A stretch of DNA of 64,000 nucleotides from an uncultured Caryophanales bacterium (GTDB taxonomy: Bacteria; Bacillota_I; Bacilli_A; RFN20; CAG-826): the NCBI GenBank assembly GCA_946624155.1, contig CAMORU010000002.1, positions 62,001 through 126,000 on the forward strand, in the 5' to 3' direction. A program made the translations under genes and the position numbers. This document shows, in pieces, positions 35,483 to 43,837 of this stretch. The notes under the pieces were generated by a model that saw nothing but the letters and a program-made list of their open reading frames with translations, was not told where the DNA came from and made no database searches. The first letter of the stretch is position 1. Each line of letters begins with the position of its first letter.

Positions 35483-36362
35483 AGAAGTTGAAAGATTGCG
35501 TTTAGATAAAGCATTAACTTTATTACTTAAAGACGTATCAAGAAGTAAGATTCAAAGTCACTTGGAAAATGGCTTAATTTTGGTTAATGGAAAAGTAGAA
35601 AAATCTTCTTACAAATTAAGCGAAAACGATGTAATTGAAGTAGGTGAATTTAAGTCTGAAAATTTAGATGTAAATCCTGAAGATATTCCTCTTGATATAG
35701 TTTACGAAGATGACGATGTAATCGTGGTGAATAAACCAAAAGGTTTAGTTGTGCATCCTGGAGCCGGAAATTCTGAACATACTTTAGCAAATGCCCTCAA
35801 ATTTCATAGCGAAAATTTATCTTCTTTAAATGGTGAATTTAGACCTGGAATTGTTCATCGAATTGATAAGGATACAGCAGGCCTTTTAATAGTGGCAAAA
35901 AATGATGCTGCTCACGCCTTCTTATCTAGTCAATTAGTGGACCACTCTTTATCAAGAAAATATTATGCTTTAGTGCTTGGAAATATTGTTGAAAACGAAG
36001 GCAAAATTATCGCTCCAATAGGTCGAGATCAAAAATTTAGACAAAAGATGGCGGTGGACTTACTTCATGGTAAAGAAGCAGAAACAAATTTCAAAGTCAT
36101 TGAGAGATTTAAAGACTCAACTTTGGTGGAATGCTCACTTAAAACAGGAAGAACACATCAAATTCGTGTTCATATGAATTATATTGGGCACCCAGTTATT
36201 GGAGATCCTGTGTACGGAAAAGGAAATAGGCTCATCTATGATGATGGTCAATTATTGTTCGCTCACGAGATTAAATTCATACATCCGAAAACAAAAAAAG
36301 AGATGACATTTAGTGTCGATCTCCCTACTTACTTTAAAGAAATATTAGAGAAGCTTCGTTAA
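35460..36362 (+). CDS. 23S rRNA pseudouridine synthase, RluD family
   Basis: An N-terminal S4 RNA-binding domain (RLDKALTLLLKDVSRSKIQ) is followed by the RluA/RluD catalytic domain with GIVHRIDKDTAGLLIVAK, where the aspartate of HRIDKDT is catalytic. The 300 residues are of normal length. In Firmicutes such a gene (ylyB) follows lspA, as here. The exact rRNA position is not assigned. The 5' end overlaps lspA by 23 bases, and the 3' end overlaps the convergent rnhC by 18 bases. Confidence 0.93.
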   Translation: MKQIKTSKEVERLRLDKALTLLLKDVSRSKIQSHLENGLILVNGKVEKSSYKLSENDVIEVGEFKSENLDVNPEDIPLDIVYEDDDVIVVNKPKGLVVHPGAGNSEHTLANALKFHSENLSSLNGEFRPGIVHRIDKDTAGLLIVAKNDAAHAFLSSQLVDHSLSRKYYALVLGNIVENEGKIIAPIGRDQKFRQKMAVDLLHGKEAETNFKVIERFKDSTLVECSLKTGRTHQIRVHMNYIGHPVIGDPVYGKGNRLIYDDGQLLFAHEIKFIHPKTKKEMTFSVDLPTYFKEILEKLR

Positions 36363-37277
36363 TTCCTTATAATTAGCGAAGTTTTTCTTAACTACTTTAT
36401 CTAATTCGTCATATCCGAATTTTTTAGCGAATTTCTTGGCAAATTCGGTGACTTTTTTACTTGCTCCATAAGGAATTTTCATTCCATATTTCTTAGAAAG
36501 TAAATCCATATGTTGAATAAATGAATAGCGAGCAATGATGCTTCCAACCGCAACTGAAGGGAAATAAGATTCGCCTTTAGTTTTGAATTGAACCCCATAG
36601 ATAACTTCTTTTTCTCTATTTAAGTATTTGTAATAGCTATCTTCCTTTAGGAATTCATCAATTAATACGTCTTTAACATATTCATGCTTGTTACGGAGAT
36701 TGAGCAAAACACGATTATGCATTTTAGCTTTCATCTCGTTCATGTTCATATTTTGATTAATGAGTTCATTATATTTCTCATTGTTTAAAGAAAGCTGAGA
36801 ATATTCAAATTCTTTTATAAGAATTTTGCCAAGTTCTCTAATTCTTTCATCGCTAAGACGTTTTGAATCATCGATACCTAATGCTCTTAATCTTTTGATA
36901 TCTTTTGCTCTAATGTATGCGGCACATACGCATATTGGACCAAAGAAATCTCCGGTACCGACTTCGTCGGAACCAATTTGGTCAGTTAAAACTGTCCAGC
37001 ACGCTTTAGTTGGTGCTGGTGCTGTTTTCTTTTCTTTTTCAGAATTTGGAACAGCATTTTCGTCCCAACGTTTTGCCTCTTCTAGAGCATTATTTCCGAC
37101 AAAGAAAACTTTGAATTTATCACCTTTTTTAGATTCAAAAACACTTATTGTAAATTCGGAGTTTTTGCCAAAAAAGATAATGTACTCATTGTTGTTTGGT
37201 TGTTGAATCGAATCATAAGTTTTAATGATTTGATCTTTAATTTCAGGGTTTACTTGAATTGTAACTCTTTGATTCAT
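36345..37277 (-). CDS. rnhC: Ribonuclease HIII
   Basis: RNase HIII removes RNA from RNA-DNA hybrids. The 310 residues have an N-terminal TBP-like substrate-binding domain (about 1-95) and a catalytic domain starting GSDEVGTGDFFGP, with the first acidic pair D-E, followed by GIDDSKRLSDERI and VAVGSIIARYSFI. The ATG lies 6 bases after a TAAAAT -10-like box (37289-37284) with no Shine-Dalgarno site, so it may be translated from a leaderless mRNA. Confidence 0.95.
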   Translation of the reverse strand: MNQRVTIQVNPEIKDQIIKTYDSIQQPNNNEYIIFFGKNSEFTISVFESKKGDKFKVFFVGNNALEEAKRWDENAVPNSEKEKKTAPAPTKACWTVLTDQIGSDEVGTGDFFGPICVCAAYIRAKDIKRLRALGIDDSKRLSDERIRELGKILIKEFEYSQLSLNNEKYNELINQNMNMNEMKAKMHNRVLLNLRNKHEYVKDVLIDEFLKEDSYYKYLNREKEVIYGVQFKTKGESYFPSVAVGSIIARYSFIQHMDLLSKKYGMKIPYGASKKVTEFAKKFAKKFGYDELDKVVKKNFANYKELTKLL

Positions 37278-37368
37278 AATTAAATTTTAACACACTTTAT
37301 ATAATTTATAAATTAAATTTTTAATTTTCAAAGAAAATTGTAATTTTAATAATTATTTATATAGTGCA

Positions 37369-38529
37369 TTATTTTCCTCCTTCTATAATTCGTTGTACAA
37401 CATTTTTAATGTGGTCAATTATGGATTGATCGTTCATTCTTGTTACTAGGTCATCATGATTGCCGATATCTTTTAAAGACGGATCAGAGTGATAACATAC
37501 ATTATCGACAATGATGTAACGAGCATGAAATTCATTACACTTGTAAATTTCGTAATAAGGACATTCATTTATTTTTTCGTTATTGATGTTTGTAATGATA
37601 ATTTTTCGAACATTTATTTCTTTTAATACATCATCAAAACTTTTATCAAAATAATTATCAATGATAACTATTTGTTCTCTTGCTGTTTCTAGGAATCGTT
37701 TTATTTCAATGAAGCCACGTAAAAATTCACCGTTAAAATACATGATTTCTTTACTTTTATCATTCTTAAGCTGATTTAGATCATTCTTTAATTGAGAAAT
37801 CTCGTTGCGACAAATAAGGCATCTTTCTTCATCTCTGACTTCTCCTAATAAAAGTAAACGACCAAGGATTTTACTGGCCCATCTTCTAAAATTAATTGCT
37901 ATTTCTGATTTAACTCTATAACCAATTGCAAGGATCATATCAAGGTTATAAAAAATGACTTCATATTTTTTGCCATCAAGGGCAGTATGTGAAAACCTCT
38001 TGCTTACCGAAACATCTAACTCATTATCTTTAAAAATGTTATTGATATGTTTTGTGATATTTGGTCTAGACGTTTCAAAAAGATGAGCAATTTGATTGGT
38101 ATTAAGCCATACCGTTTCTTCAAATGGAGAAACCTTAACATCTAAAGTAACATATCCATTATCATATATGATAATCTTATCATTTGTGTTTTCTTCTTTT
38201 TCATAAGATTTTAGAAATTTTTCTAATTCTATTATGTTGTTGTCATCATTGTATTTAATGTTTTTTAAAAGCTGATTTATTAGATACAAATCAAAGTATA
38301 GTGTAGGTTTTCTGTTACTACCAATTTGGTTTTTAATTGAATTTTCTTCTATTGTAGCTTTTCCTTCATTAACAAGATAATTTATATGTCTTCTTATAAT
38401 AGAAACATTTTTATTTAACAAACGTGAAATGTTTGGTATAGACATGTAAAACTTTTTGTTCGAATTTGAAAAAAGCAATTCGACATGGCTATTATTTGTT
38501 GGGAATTTAATAATTTTTAAATCTTCCAT
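37369..38529 (-). CDS. RhuM-like DNA-binding protein with a PLD-like C-terminal domain
   Basis: The 386 residues carry two winged-helix-like segments (about 27-57 and 139-172). The second lies in a RhuM/KilA-N-type domain (about 125-230) with WLNTNQIAHLFETSRPNI, YNLDMILAIGYRV and NFRRWASKILGR. A short coiled coil (about 240-260) leads to a C-terminal domain with IIDNYFD, FHARYIIVD and SDPSLKDIGN, which resembles the HDR/SLKDxG nuclease-like fold seen after such DNA-binding domains. RhuM proteins are common on mobile islands and phages; their role is unclear. AAAGGAG precedes the ATG. The gene is isolated and has decayed relatives just upstream. Confidence 0.82.
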   Translation of the reverse strand: MEDLKIIKFPTNNSHVELLFSNSNKKFYMSIPNISRLLNKNVSIIRRHINYLVNEGKATIEENSIKNQIGSNRKPTLYFDLYLINQLLKNIKYNDDNNIIELEKFLKSYEKEENTNDKIIIYDNGYVTLDVKVSPFEETVWLNTNQIAHLFETSRPNITKHINNIFKDNELDVSVSKRFSHTALDGKKYEVIFYNLDMILAIGYRVKSEIAINFRRWASKILGRLLLLGEVRDEERCLICRNEISQLKNDLNQLKNDKSKEIMYFNGEFLRGFIEIKRFLETAREQIVIIDNYFDKSFDDVLKEINVRKIIITNINNEKINECPYYEIYKCNEFHARYIIVDNVCYHSDPSLKDIGNHDDLVTRMNDQSIIDHIKNVVQRIIEGGK

Positions 38530-38574
38530 AAATCTAACTCCTTTATTATTAAAATGTGGGATATTATCGAAAGC

Positions 38575-38599
38575 AGTTGGTAACTTTTAGTTACACACT
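38575..38599. repeat. 25-bp palindrome R1 upstream of the intact RhuM gene
   Basis: Arms AGTTGGTAAC and GTTACACACT around TTTTA, followed by GAAAT. Inner arms GTAAC/GTTAC pair perfectly. It lies 45 bases upstream of the RhuM start codon. Confidence 0.75.
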
Positions 38600-38681
38600 G
38601 AAATCGTTTTCCTTTAGTAATTATTTTTTAAATAAATCTTTGATTTAATATAGCTCTTTGAGCATTTTATTATAGTTTCAA

Positions 38682-38776
38682 TCATCTTTTGTTATTGCCA
38701 TCAAAGTGCGATTTTGCATTTTGGTCTTTGTTAGTGGAATTGAATTTATCAATTTTCGCTCGATATTTTAATTAAT
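38682..38776 (-). pseudogene. Possible C-terminal remnant of a RhuM-like gene
   Basis: An open stretch just after an upstream in-frame stop reads KYRAKIDKFNST...AKSHFDGNNKR and ends at TGA. The phrase resembles the conserved C-terminal end of canonical RhuM proteins (a DKFN...DFD pattern), a part absent from the intact gene here. It has no start codon or ribosome site. The match is short, so this is tentative. Confidence 0.35.
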
Positions 38777-38796
38777 CGTAAGTCGCCCGTTACACC

Positions 38797-38821
38797 AGTA
38801 TGCAAATAATACTTGCTAACT
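38797..38821. repeat. 25-bp palindrome R2 within the RhuM island
   Basis: Arms AGTATGCAA and TTGCTAACT around an AT loop, followed by GAAATT. About 70 bases of AT-rich sequence after it also resemble the sequence after R3. Confidence 0.7.
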
Positions 38822-38915
38822 GAAATTGACACTTGATTTACTCTAATTTTTTAATTATTTATTTATATAAATAAAAGTTTTAATTTTATCAAAAAATATG
38901 CATATGAAATGTTTT

Positions 38916-39125
38916 TTACAGAACCCATCTGGGCAACGTCTGGGCAATTAAGTATCCATTTTTGATTAGCATTCTAACTTGTTTTCCTATAGAACTTCTA
39001 TCCTTTTTGAAAAGCAAAGAAGGGCCGTCAATTGTGAACCATACTTTTTGGTTTTCTTAAGAAACATATAAATTTAAAGATGTGTTTTTATTAACTGTGC
39101 AAGTTATAGTTTTTAAGTTTTCCAT
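38916..39125 (-). pseudogene. RhuM paralogue remnant with an in-frame stop
   Basis: Behind a strong AGGAGG, an ATG (39125) opens a 69-codon frame interrupted by TAA at codon 23 (39059-39057). Its start MENLKTI parallels MEDLKII of the intact gene, and after the stop ENQKVWFTIDGPSLLF and RSSIGKQVRMLIKNG parallel the first winged helix of the intact protein. It ends at TAA 38918-38916 without the rest of the gene. It is clearly a decayed copy of the N-terminus, and it keeps its ribosome site and upstream palindrome. Confidence 0.75.
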
Positions 39126-39166
39126 TTGTCCTCCTTTCTATTGAAAATTTCTGTCATATTTTTGTC

Positions 39167-39191
39167 AGTATGTAAGTATTCCTTACTAACT
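39167..39191. repeat. 25-bp palindrome R3 upstream of the RhuM remnant
   Basis: Arms AGTATGTAAG and CTTACTAACT around TATTC, followed by GAAATT. Inner arms GTAAG/CTTAC pair perfectly. It lies 41 bases upstream of the remnant start codon. Confidence 0.75.
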
Positions 39192-39540
39192 GAAATTAAT
39201 TATTGATATGTAGTAGATTTTTAAAATTATTTATCAATAAATAAACAATAATAATTAATGCCAGCAAAATGAATTTTTGACTATCTAAAATGCATACTTA
39301 CGTGCATTAACTGTGCATGAACTGTGCAAATTTTTTGCATCGTAAATACGTTCAAAGTTAAGTTTTAAATGTTTTTATAAATTCCCTCCTATATATCAGT
39401 CAGGGGCAAAAATGAAAACCTACGGGTTTTATTTTTTTGATTTACATTGTAAATCATATTTTTAATGATTTTTATATGAACTAAAAAAGAAATGATATTT
39501 TCATCTACCCTAAAAATATAGTCGTGTTATCATTAATGAT
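39192..39540. other. AT-rich gap before mutS2 with a terminator-like hairpin and short repeats
   Basis: No gene is supported in these 349 bases. They hold tandem AACTGTGCA copies near 39309-39328 (a further copy lies at about 39095). A small hairpin (AAAACC/GGGTTTT, then T's) at about 39415-39436 could end rightward transcription. A GGAGGG-like site near 39380 on the minus strand has no frame behind it. The gap may be further debris of the RhuM island. Confidence 0.5.
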
Positions 39541-41853
39541 ATGCTCGACATATATGGCACTTTAGAGATAGAACGCGTACTTAGTGAAGTCGCAACCTTT
39601 TCTCATACCGAATTAGGCAAAGAGAAAATTCTTTCTTTAAAAATGCTTAGTCAAGATGACGCAAGTAAAGCATTAACTTTAGTTAGTGAAATGTCTAACT
39701 TTATTTTAAAGTATGGTTCTACTCCAATTTATTCATCATTAGATTTATCTAAATATATCGATGTTGCTTTAAAAGGTGGTGTTTTAACACCTTTAGATTT
39801 AGACCACATCGCTAGTGATGTTTTAACCGCGAATAAATTACATAACTTCTTTAAGAAAGGCGATAAATCTTTGTATTTTAACCTTCTTGAATTAGTCAAC
39901 AAACTTTACGATATTTCTGAACTAGAGATTAAAATACACAAAATTATCGCTCCTAACCTTTCTATAAAGGATGATGCCTCACCTAAACTTAGAGAAATAA
40001 GAGGCAATATCCGTAAAAAAGAAAGTGAAGTCCGCCAACTTTCGGCTGGGTTAATTCATAAATTTCATGAATATTTAAGTGAAGATACGATTACATTAAG
40101 AAATGATCACTACGTTCTTCCTGTTGAAACTATTCACAAAAATAAAGTAAGTGGAGTAATTCACGATATATCAGATTCTGGTCAAACAACATTTATTGAA
40201 CCTGAAGTTTTAGTAAGGCTATCAAATCAAATTTGCTTACTTCATATTGAAGAAAAGGAAGAGATTTATCTCTTACTTAAAGAATTGACTGGCGAGGTAG
40301 TTAGATTTTCATCTCAAATTTCATCGAATAACATAGTTATTGGAGAAATTGATTTTGTTTCATCAAAAGCTGAATATGGGAATAAACATAATTGCTTGGT
40401 CGCTAATTTTTCTAAAGAAAGAATAATTGATATTAAAGGTGCTAGACATCCACTTATTGATGAAACAAAAGTGGTCTCCAATGATTTTAAATTTGATGAA
40501 TCTCATCGAATCATAGTTATTTCTGGTCCAAATGCTGGTGGTAAAACAGTCGCTTTAAAAACACTTGGATTACTTATTATGATGTCTCAAATGGGTTTAG
40601 CGATTCCAACTAAAGAACCAGCATTAATCTCGTATTTCCCACGAATTTATGCAGATATTGGTGATAATCAATCATTAAGTGATAATCTTTCTACATTCGC
40701 CGCTCATGTTTCTAATCTTTCAACAATTACCCATTTTGTAACTCAAAAAGATTTGGTTTTATTAGATGAACTTGGAACAGGAACTTCTCCTAATGAAGGT
40801 GAAGCTTTAGCATTGGCAATATCTGACTTCTTACTAAACAAGAAATGCTTTGCATTTATTTCATCGCATTTTGAGAAAATGAAAGAATACGCCTACCGTA
40901 GAGAAGGCGTAACAAATGCGATGATGGTATTTGATGAAAAGAAGTTACTTCCAACCTATTCATTAAAAATAGGCTTCCCTGGTAGATCTTATGGTCTAGA
41001 AATGGCGAATAGATATCATCTTGATAAAGAAGTAGTGGATAAAGCTAAGAAGAATTTAGAGAAAACTGGTAATCGTTCAGTAAGCGATGTAATTGATAAA
41101 CTAAACGCAGTTCTTCATGAAAACGAAGAATTAAATAAAAAACTTAAAGAAGAAAAACGTTTGCTCGAAGGAAAGACAAAAGATATTAATTACCAAAACA
41201 AAGTTTTAAGAACTAAAAAAGAAAATCTTTTGTCTGACGTAGAGGAAACTAAAATAAAGATGATTGAAGACGCTAAAAAACAAATTAATGATGTCTTAAA
41301 AGTCTTAAATAATCCAAATGTTAAACCTCATGAATTAATTGAGGCAAAAACAAAGCTTTCTAAATTAGGCGAAAGCGAAGAAGTTTTTGACGAAAATGAA
41401 GAAATTCAAATTGGTGATTATGTTGAAGTAGCAGATCTTGAAATAGTTGGAAAAGTAACCAAAATAAATAAAGAAAAAGTTGAACTCATTTCAGTAGATG
41501 GGATGAGTGTAAAATCAACTTTAAATAAACTTAAAAAAACTACAAAAATCCCAGGAAATTCTAAAAAAAGTGCCAGAAATCCTGATGATATTGTGTTTTC
41601 AAAAACTAATGTAAAACTTGAACTAAATATCATTGGAAAGCATGTTGATGAAGCAATGGATGAAGTAAAAAAATATCTTGATGATTGCCTGCTTAAAAAC
41701 TTTAAAGTTGTCCGCATAATTCATGGAATGGGAACAGGTGCTTTAAGGGATGCAGTTAGAGATTATTTAGATAGCTGTAGTTTTGTTGAATCGTATCGTT
41801 ATGGCGAAAGTTATGAAGGTTCAACAGGTGCAACGGTGGTGACATTAAAATGA
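39541..41853 (+). CDS. mutS2: Endonuclease MutS2
   Basis: MutS2 has a MutS-like ATPase core with Walker A GPNAGGKTVALKTLGL and LLDELGTGTSPNEG, a coiled-coil region (about 500-600), and a C-terminal Smr endonuclease domain (NIIGKHVDEAMDEV, IIHGMGTGALRDAV). It lacks the MutS mismatch-recognition domain. Roles described for the family are recombination control and rescue of collided ribosomes. The 770 residues are of normal length. It shares an ATGA overlap with uvrC. Confidence 0.96.
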   Translation: MLDIYGTLEIERVLSEVATFSHTELGKEKILSLKMLSQDDASKALTLVSEMSNFILKYGSTPIYSSLDLSKYIDVALKGGVLTPLDLDHIASDVLTANKLHNFFKKGDKSLYFNLLELVNKLYDISELEIKIHKIIAPNLSIKDDASPKLREIRGNIRKKESEVRQLSAGLIHKFHEYLSEDTITLRNDHYVLPVETIHKNKVSGVIHDISDSGQTTFIEPEVLVRLSNQICLLHIEEKEEIYLLLKELTGEVVRFSSQISSNNIVIGEIDFVSSKAEYGNKHNCLVANFSKERIIDIKGARHPLIDETKVVSNDFKFDESHRIIVISGPNAGGKTVALKTLGLLIMMSQMGLAIPTKEPALISYFPRIYADIGDNQSLSDNLSTFAAHVSNLSTITHFVTQKDLVLLDELGTGTSPNEGEALALAISDFLLNKKCFAFISSHFEKMKEYAYRREGVTNAMMVFDEKKLLPTYSLKIGFPGRSYGLEMANRYHLDKEVVDKAKKNLEKTGNRSVSDVIDKLNAVLHENEELNKKLKEEKRLLEGKTKDINYQNKVLRTKKENLLSDVEETKIKMIEDAKKQINDVLKVLNNPNVKPHELIEAKTKLSKLGESEEVFDENEEIQIGDYVEVADLEIVGKVTKINKEKVELISVDGMSVKSTLNKLKKTTKIPGNSKKSARNPDDIVFSKTNVKLELNIIGKHVDEAMDEVKKYLDDCLLKNFKVVRIIHGMGTGALRDAVRDYLDSCSFVESYRYGESYEGSTGATVVTLK

Positions 41854-43601
41854 CAGAGAAAGTAAAAATAGCAATTCCTCTTTTGCCACGTCGTCCTGGT
41901 TGTTACTTAATGAAGGATAAAGATGACAAGGTTATATATGTTGGCAAAGCCAAGAATTTATATAACCGTGTCTCTCAATACTTTTTAAGGCCGCAAACAG
42001 GAAAAGTTGCGGCGATGGTTTCTCACGTTGATCATTTTGATACAATCATCACAAAAACTGATAAAGAGTCATTTATTCTAGAAATGAATCTTGTGCATCA
42101 ATATTACCCTCGCTATAACATCCTTCTTAAAGATGGAAAGCATTACCCTTATATTGCTTTAAAAAAGAAAAATGACCCATATTTAAAAATAGCGAGAAAT
42201 GATAAAGACAAAAATTATTTTTATGTTGGGCCATTTCCAACATCAAGCTATGCTTATCAAGTAATTGACTTACTAAATAAATTATTTCCAACAAGGAAAT
42301 GCGCCAACATAAAAACTGAACCATGTCTTTATTATCATATGGGCATGTGTCTCGCGCCCTGTATAAATAAAATTAAAGAAGAAGAAAACGATCGACTTTA
42401 TAACGATATTAAATCTTTCTTAGAAGGCAAAAAACCTGAGATTTCCCGTGAAATTAAGGAAAAAATGGTGGAAGCTTCTAATAATCTTGAATTTGAAAAA
42501 GCCCAAGATTTAAAGAAAACATTAGATGCAATTGAACACATAATTGCAAAACAAGGTGTTGAAAATAAAGACCATGTTGATAGAGATGTGTTCGCATATA
42601 CAACAAGAAATGGCTACTTATCTTTAGCAATTCTTACTTATCGCAGGGGTCTACTTCTTGGCAAAGAATCTTATATTGTTGAAGAATTTGGAGATAATAT
42701 TGAACAAATTTCTTCTTTAATTTTCCAATATTACGAGACACATTCTTTACCAAAAGAAATATTAATGAATATTCCAGGAGTAAGTGAAATATTAGAACCT
42801 CTTTTAGATGTAAAATTTGTTTCGGTTACGAAAGGTAAATTCATTGAATTGATAGAAATGGCTAATTTAAACGCCATTCAATCATTAGATTCTCATTTTA
42901 TGTCTGCAAGATTAACAGATGATAATTTGTCATTACTTGAAGATTTAGGTAAAAGATTAAATATTAAAACCCCTTTAAGAATTGAACTTTTCGATAATTC
43001 TCATATTCAGGGAGACGCTCCAGTAGGAGTAGTGGTTGTCTTTATTAATGGTGAACCTTTAAAAAAGATGTATCGAAAATTCAATATTGAGGGAAAAGAA
43101 AAACGAGATGACTATGCTTCAATGAAAGAAGTAATGAAACGTAGATATTCTAGACTTATTGAAGATAATTCAGAAATGCCTGACTTAATATTAACGGATG
43201 GTGGTTTAGGTCAAATTCACGCGGGTCACGAAGTCATTGAAGAATTAGGTTTAAAAATCCCTGTTTTTGGCTTATTCAAAAACGATAAACACCAAACAAA
43301 GGGATTAATGGATAATGATGGAAATGTAATCTCACTTGAAGACAATAAATCTTTGTTCTTCTTACTTGTAAGAATGCAAGATGAAGTCCATAGATTTGCA
43401 ATCACATTCCATCATCAAAAACGTAGTAAAAATTTCACTAAATCAATCCTTGATGATATTGAAGGATTAGGAAGTAAACGAAAACAAATAATTTTGGATC
43501 ATTATCTTGATATAGATTCACTTAAAAATGCAACAGTAGAGGAACTTTCTCAATACATTCCAAAAGAAGTTGCATTAAGAATTAAAGAAAAAATTAATTA
43601 A
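41850..43601 (+). CDS. uvrC: Excinuclease ABC subunit C
   Basis: UvrC makes both incisions in nucleotide excision repair. The N-terminal GIY-YIG domain (PGCYLMKDKDDKVIYVGKAKN) is followed by a cysteine-containing region, a UVR motif (EFEKAQDLKKTLDAI) and the RNase H-like domain (IELFDNSHIQGDAPVG, LILTDGGLGQIHAG). A C-terminal helix-hairpin-helix (DDIEGLGSKRKQIILDHY) completes the enzyme. The 583 residues are normal. It starts inside the end of mutS2, so the pair is coupled, as in Bacillus order. Confidence 0.96.
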   Translation: MTEKVKIAIPLLPRRPGCYLMKDKDDKVIYVGKAKNLYNRVSQYFLRPQTGKVAAMVSHVDHFDTIITKTDKESFILEMNLVHQYYPRYNILLKDGKHYPYIALKKKNDPYLKIARNDKDKNYFYVGPFPTSSYAYQVIDLLNKLFPTRKCANIKTEPCLYYHMGMCLAPCINKIKEEENDRLYNDIKSFLEGKKPEISREIKEKMVEASNNLEFEKAQDLKKTLDAIEHIIAKQGVENKDHVDRDVFAYTTRNGYLSLAILTYRRGLLLGKESYIVEEFGDNIEQISSLIFQYYETHSLPKEILMNIPGVSEILEPLLDVKFVSVTKGKFIELIEMANLNAIQSLDSHFMSARLTDDNLSLLEDLGKRLNIKTPLRIELFDNSHIQGDAPVGVVVVFINGEPLKKMYRKFNIEGKEKRDDYASMKEVMKRRYSRLIEDNSEMPDLILTDGGLGQIHAGHEVIEELGLKIPVFGLFKNDKHQTKGLMDNDGNVISLEDNKSLFFLLVRMQDEVHRFAITFHHQKRSKNFTKSILDDIEGLGSKRKQIILDHYLDIDSLKNATVEELSQYIPKEVALRIKEKIN

Positions 43602-43837
43602 AATACTATTTTTTGTCTAGATTAGAGAATTATTATTGTTGATTTGTGTTTTAATTCTCATATTTTGACTCTCACTAAAATTTAAATTTTATAAAGCAAT
43701 GAGGGATGTACAACTTTTGCTTTTGTTATTTAAGCATATATTTTATAATATAAAAAATATTTGTTGTTTTTAGTGTTTGGTTTAAGCTCAAACAATTCAT
43801 ATTTAGAAAGACTTTAAATCCTTAAAGGAGAGTCATC

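Noticed and set aside
38530..39540. CRISPR array in the RhuM island
   Set aside because: The repeats are three, diverged and unevenly spaced, with no spacer structure and no cas genes.
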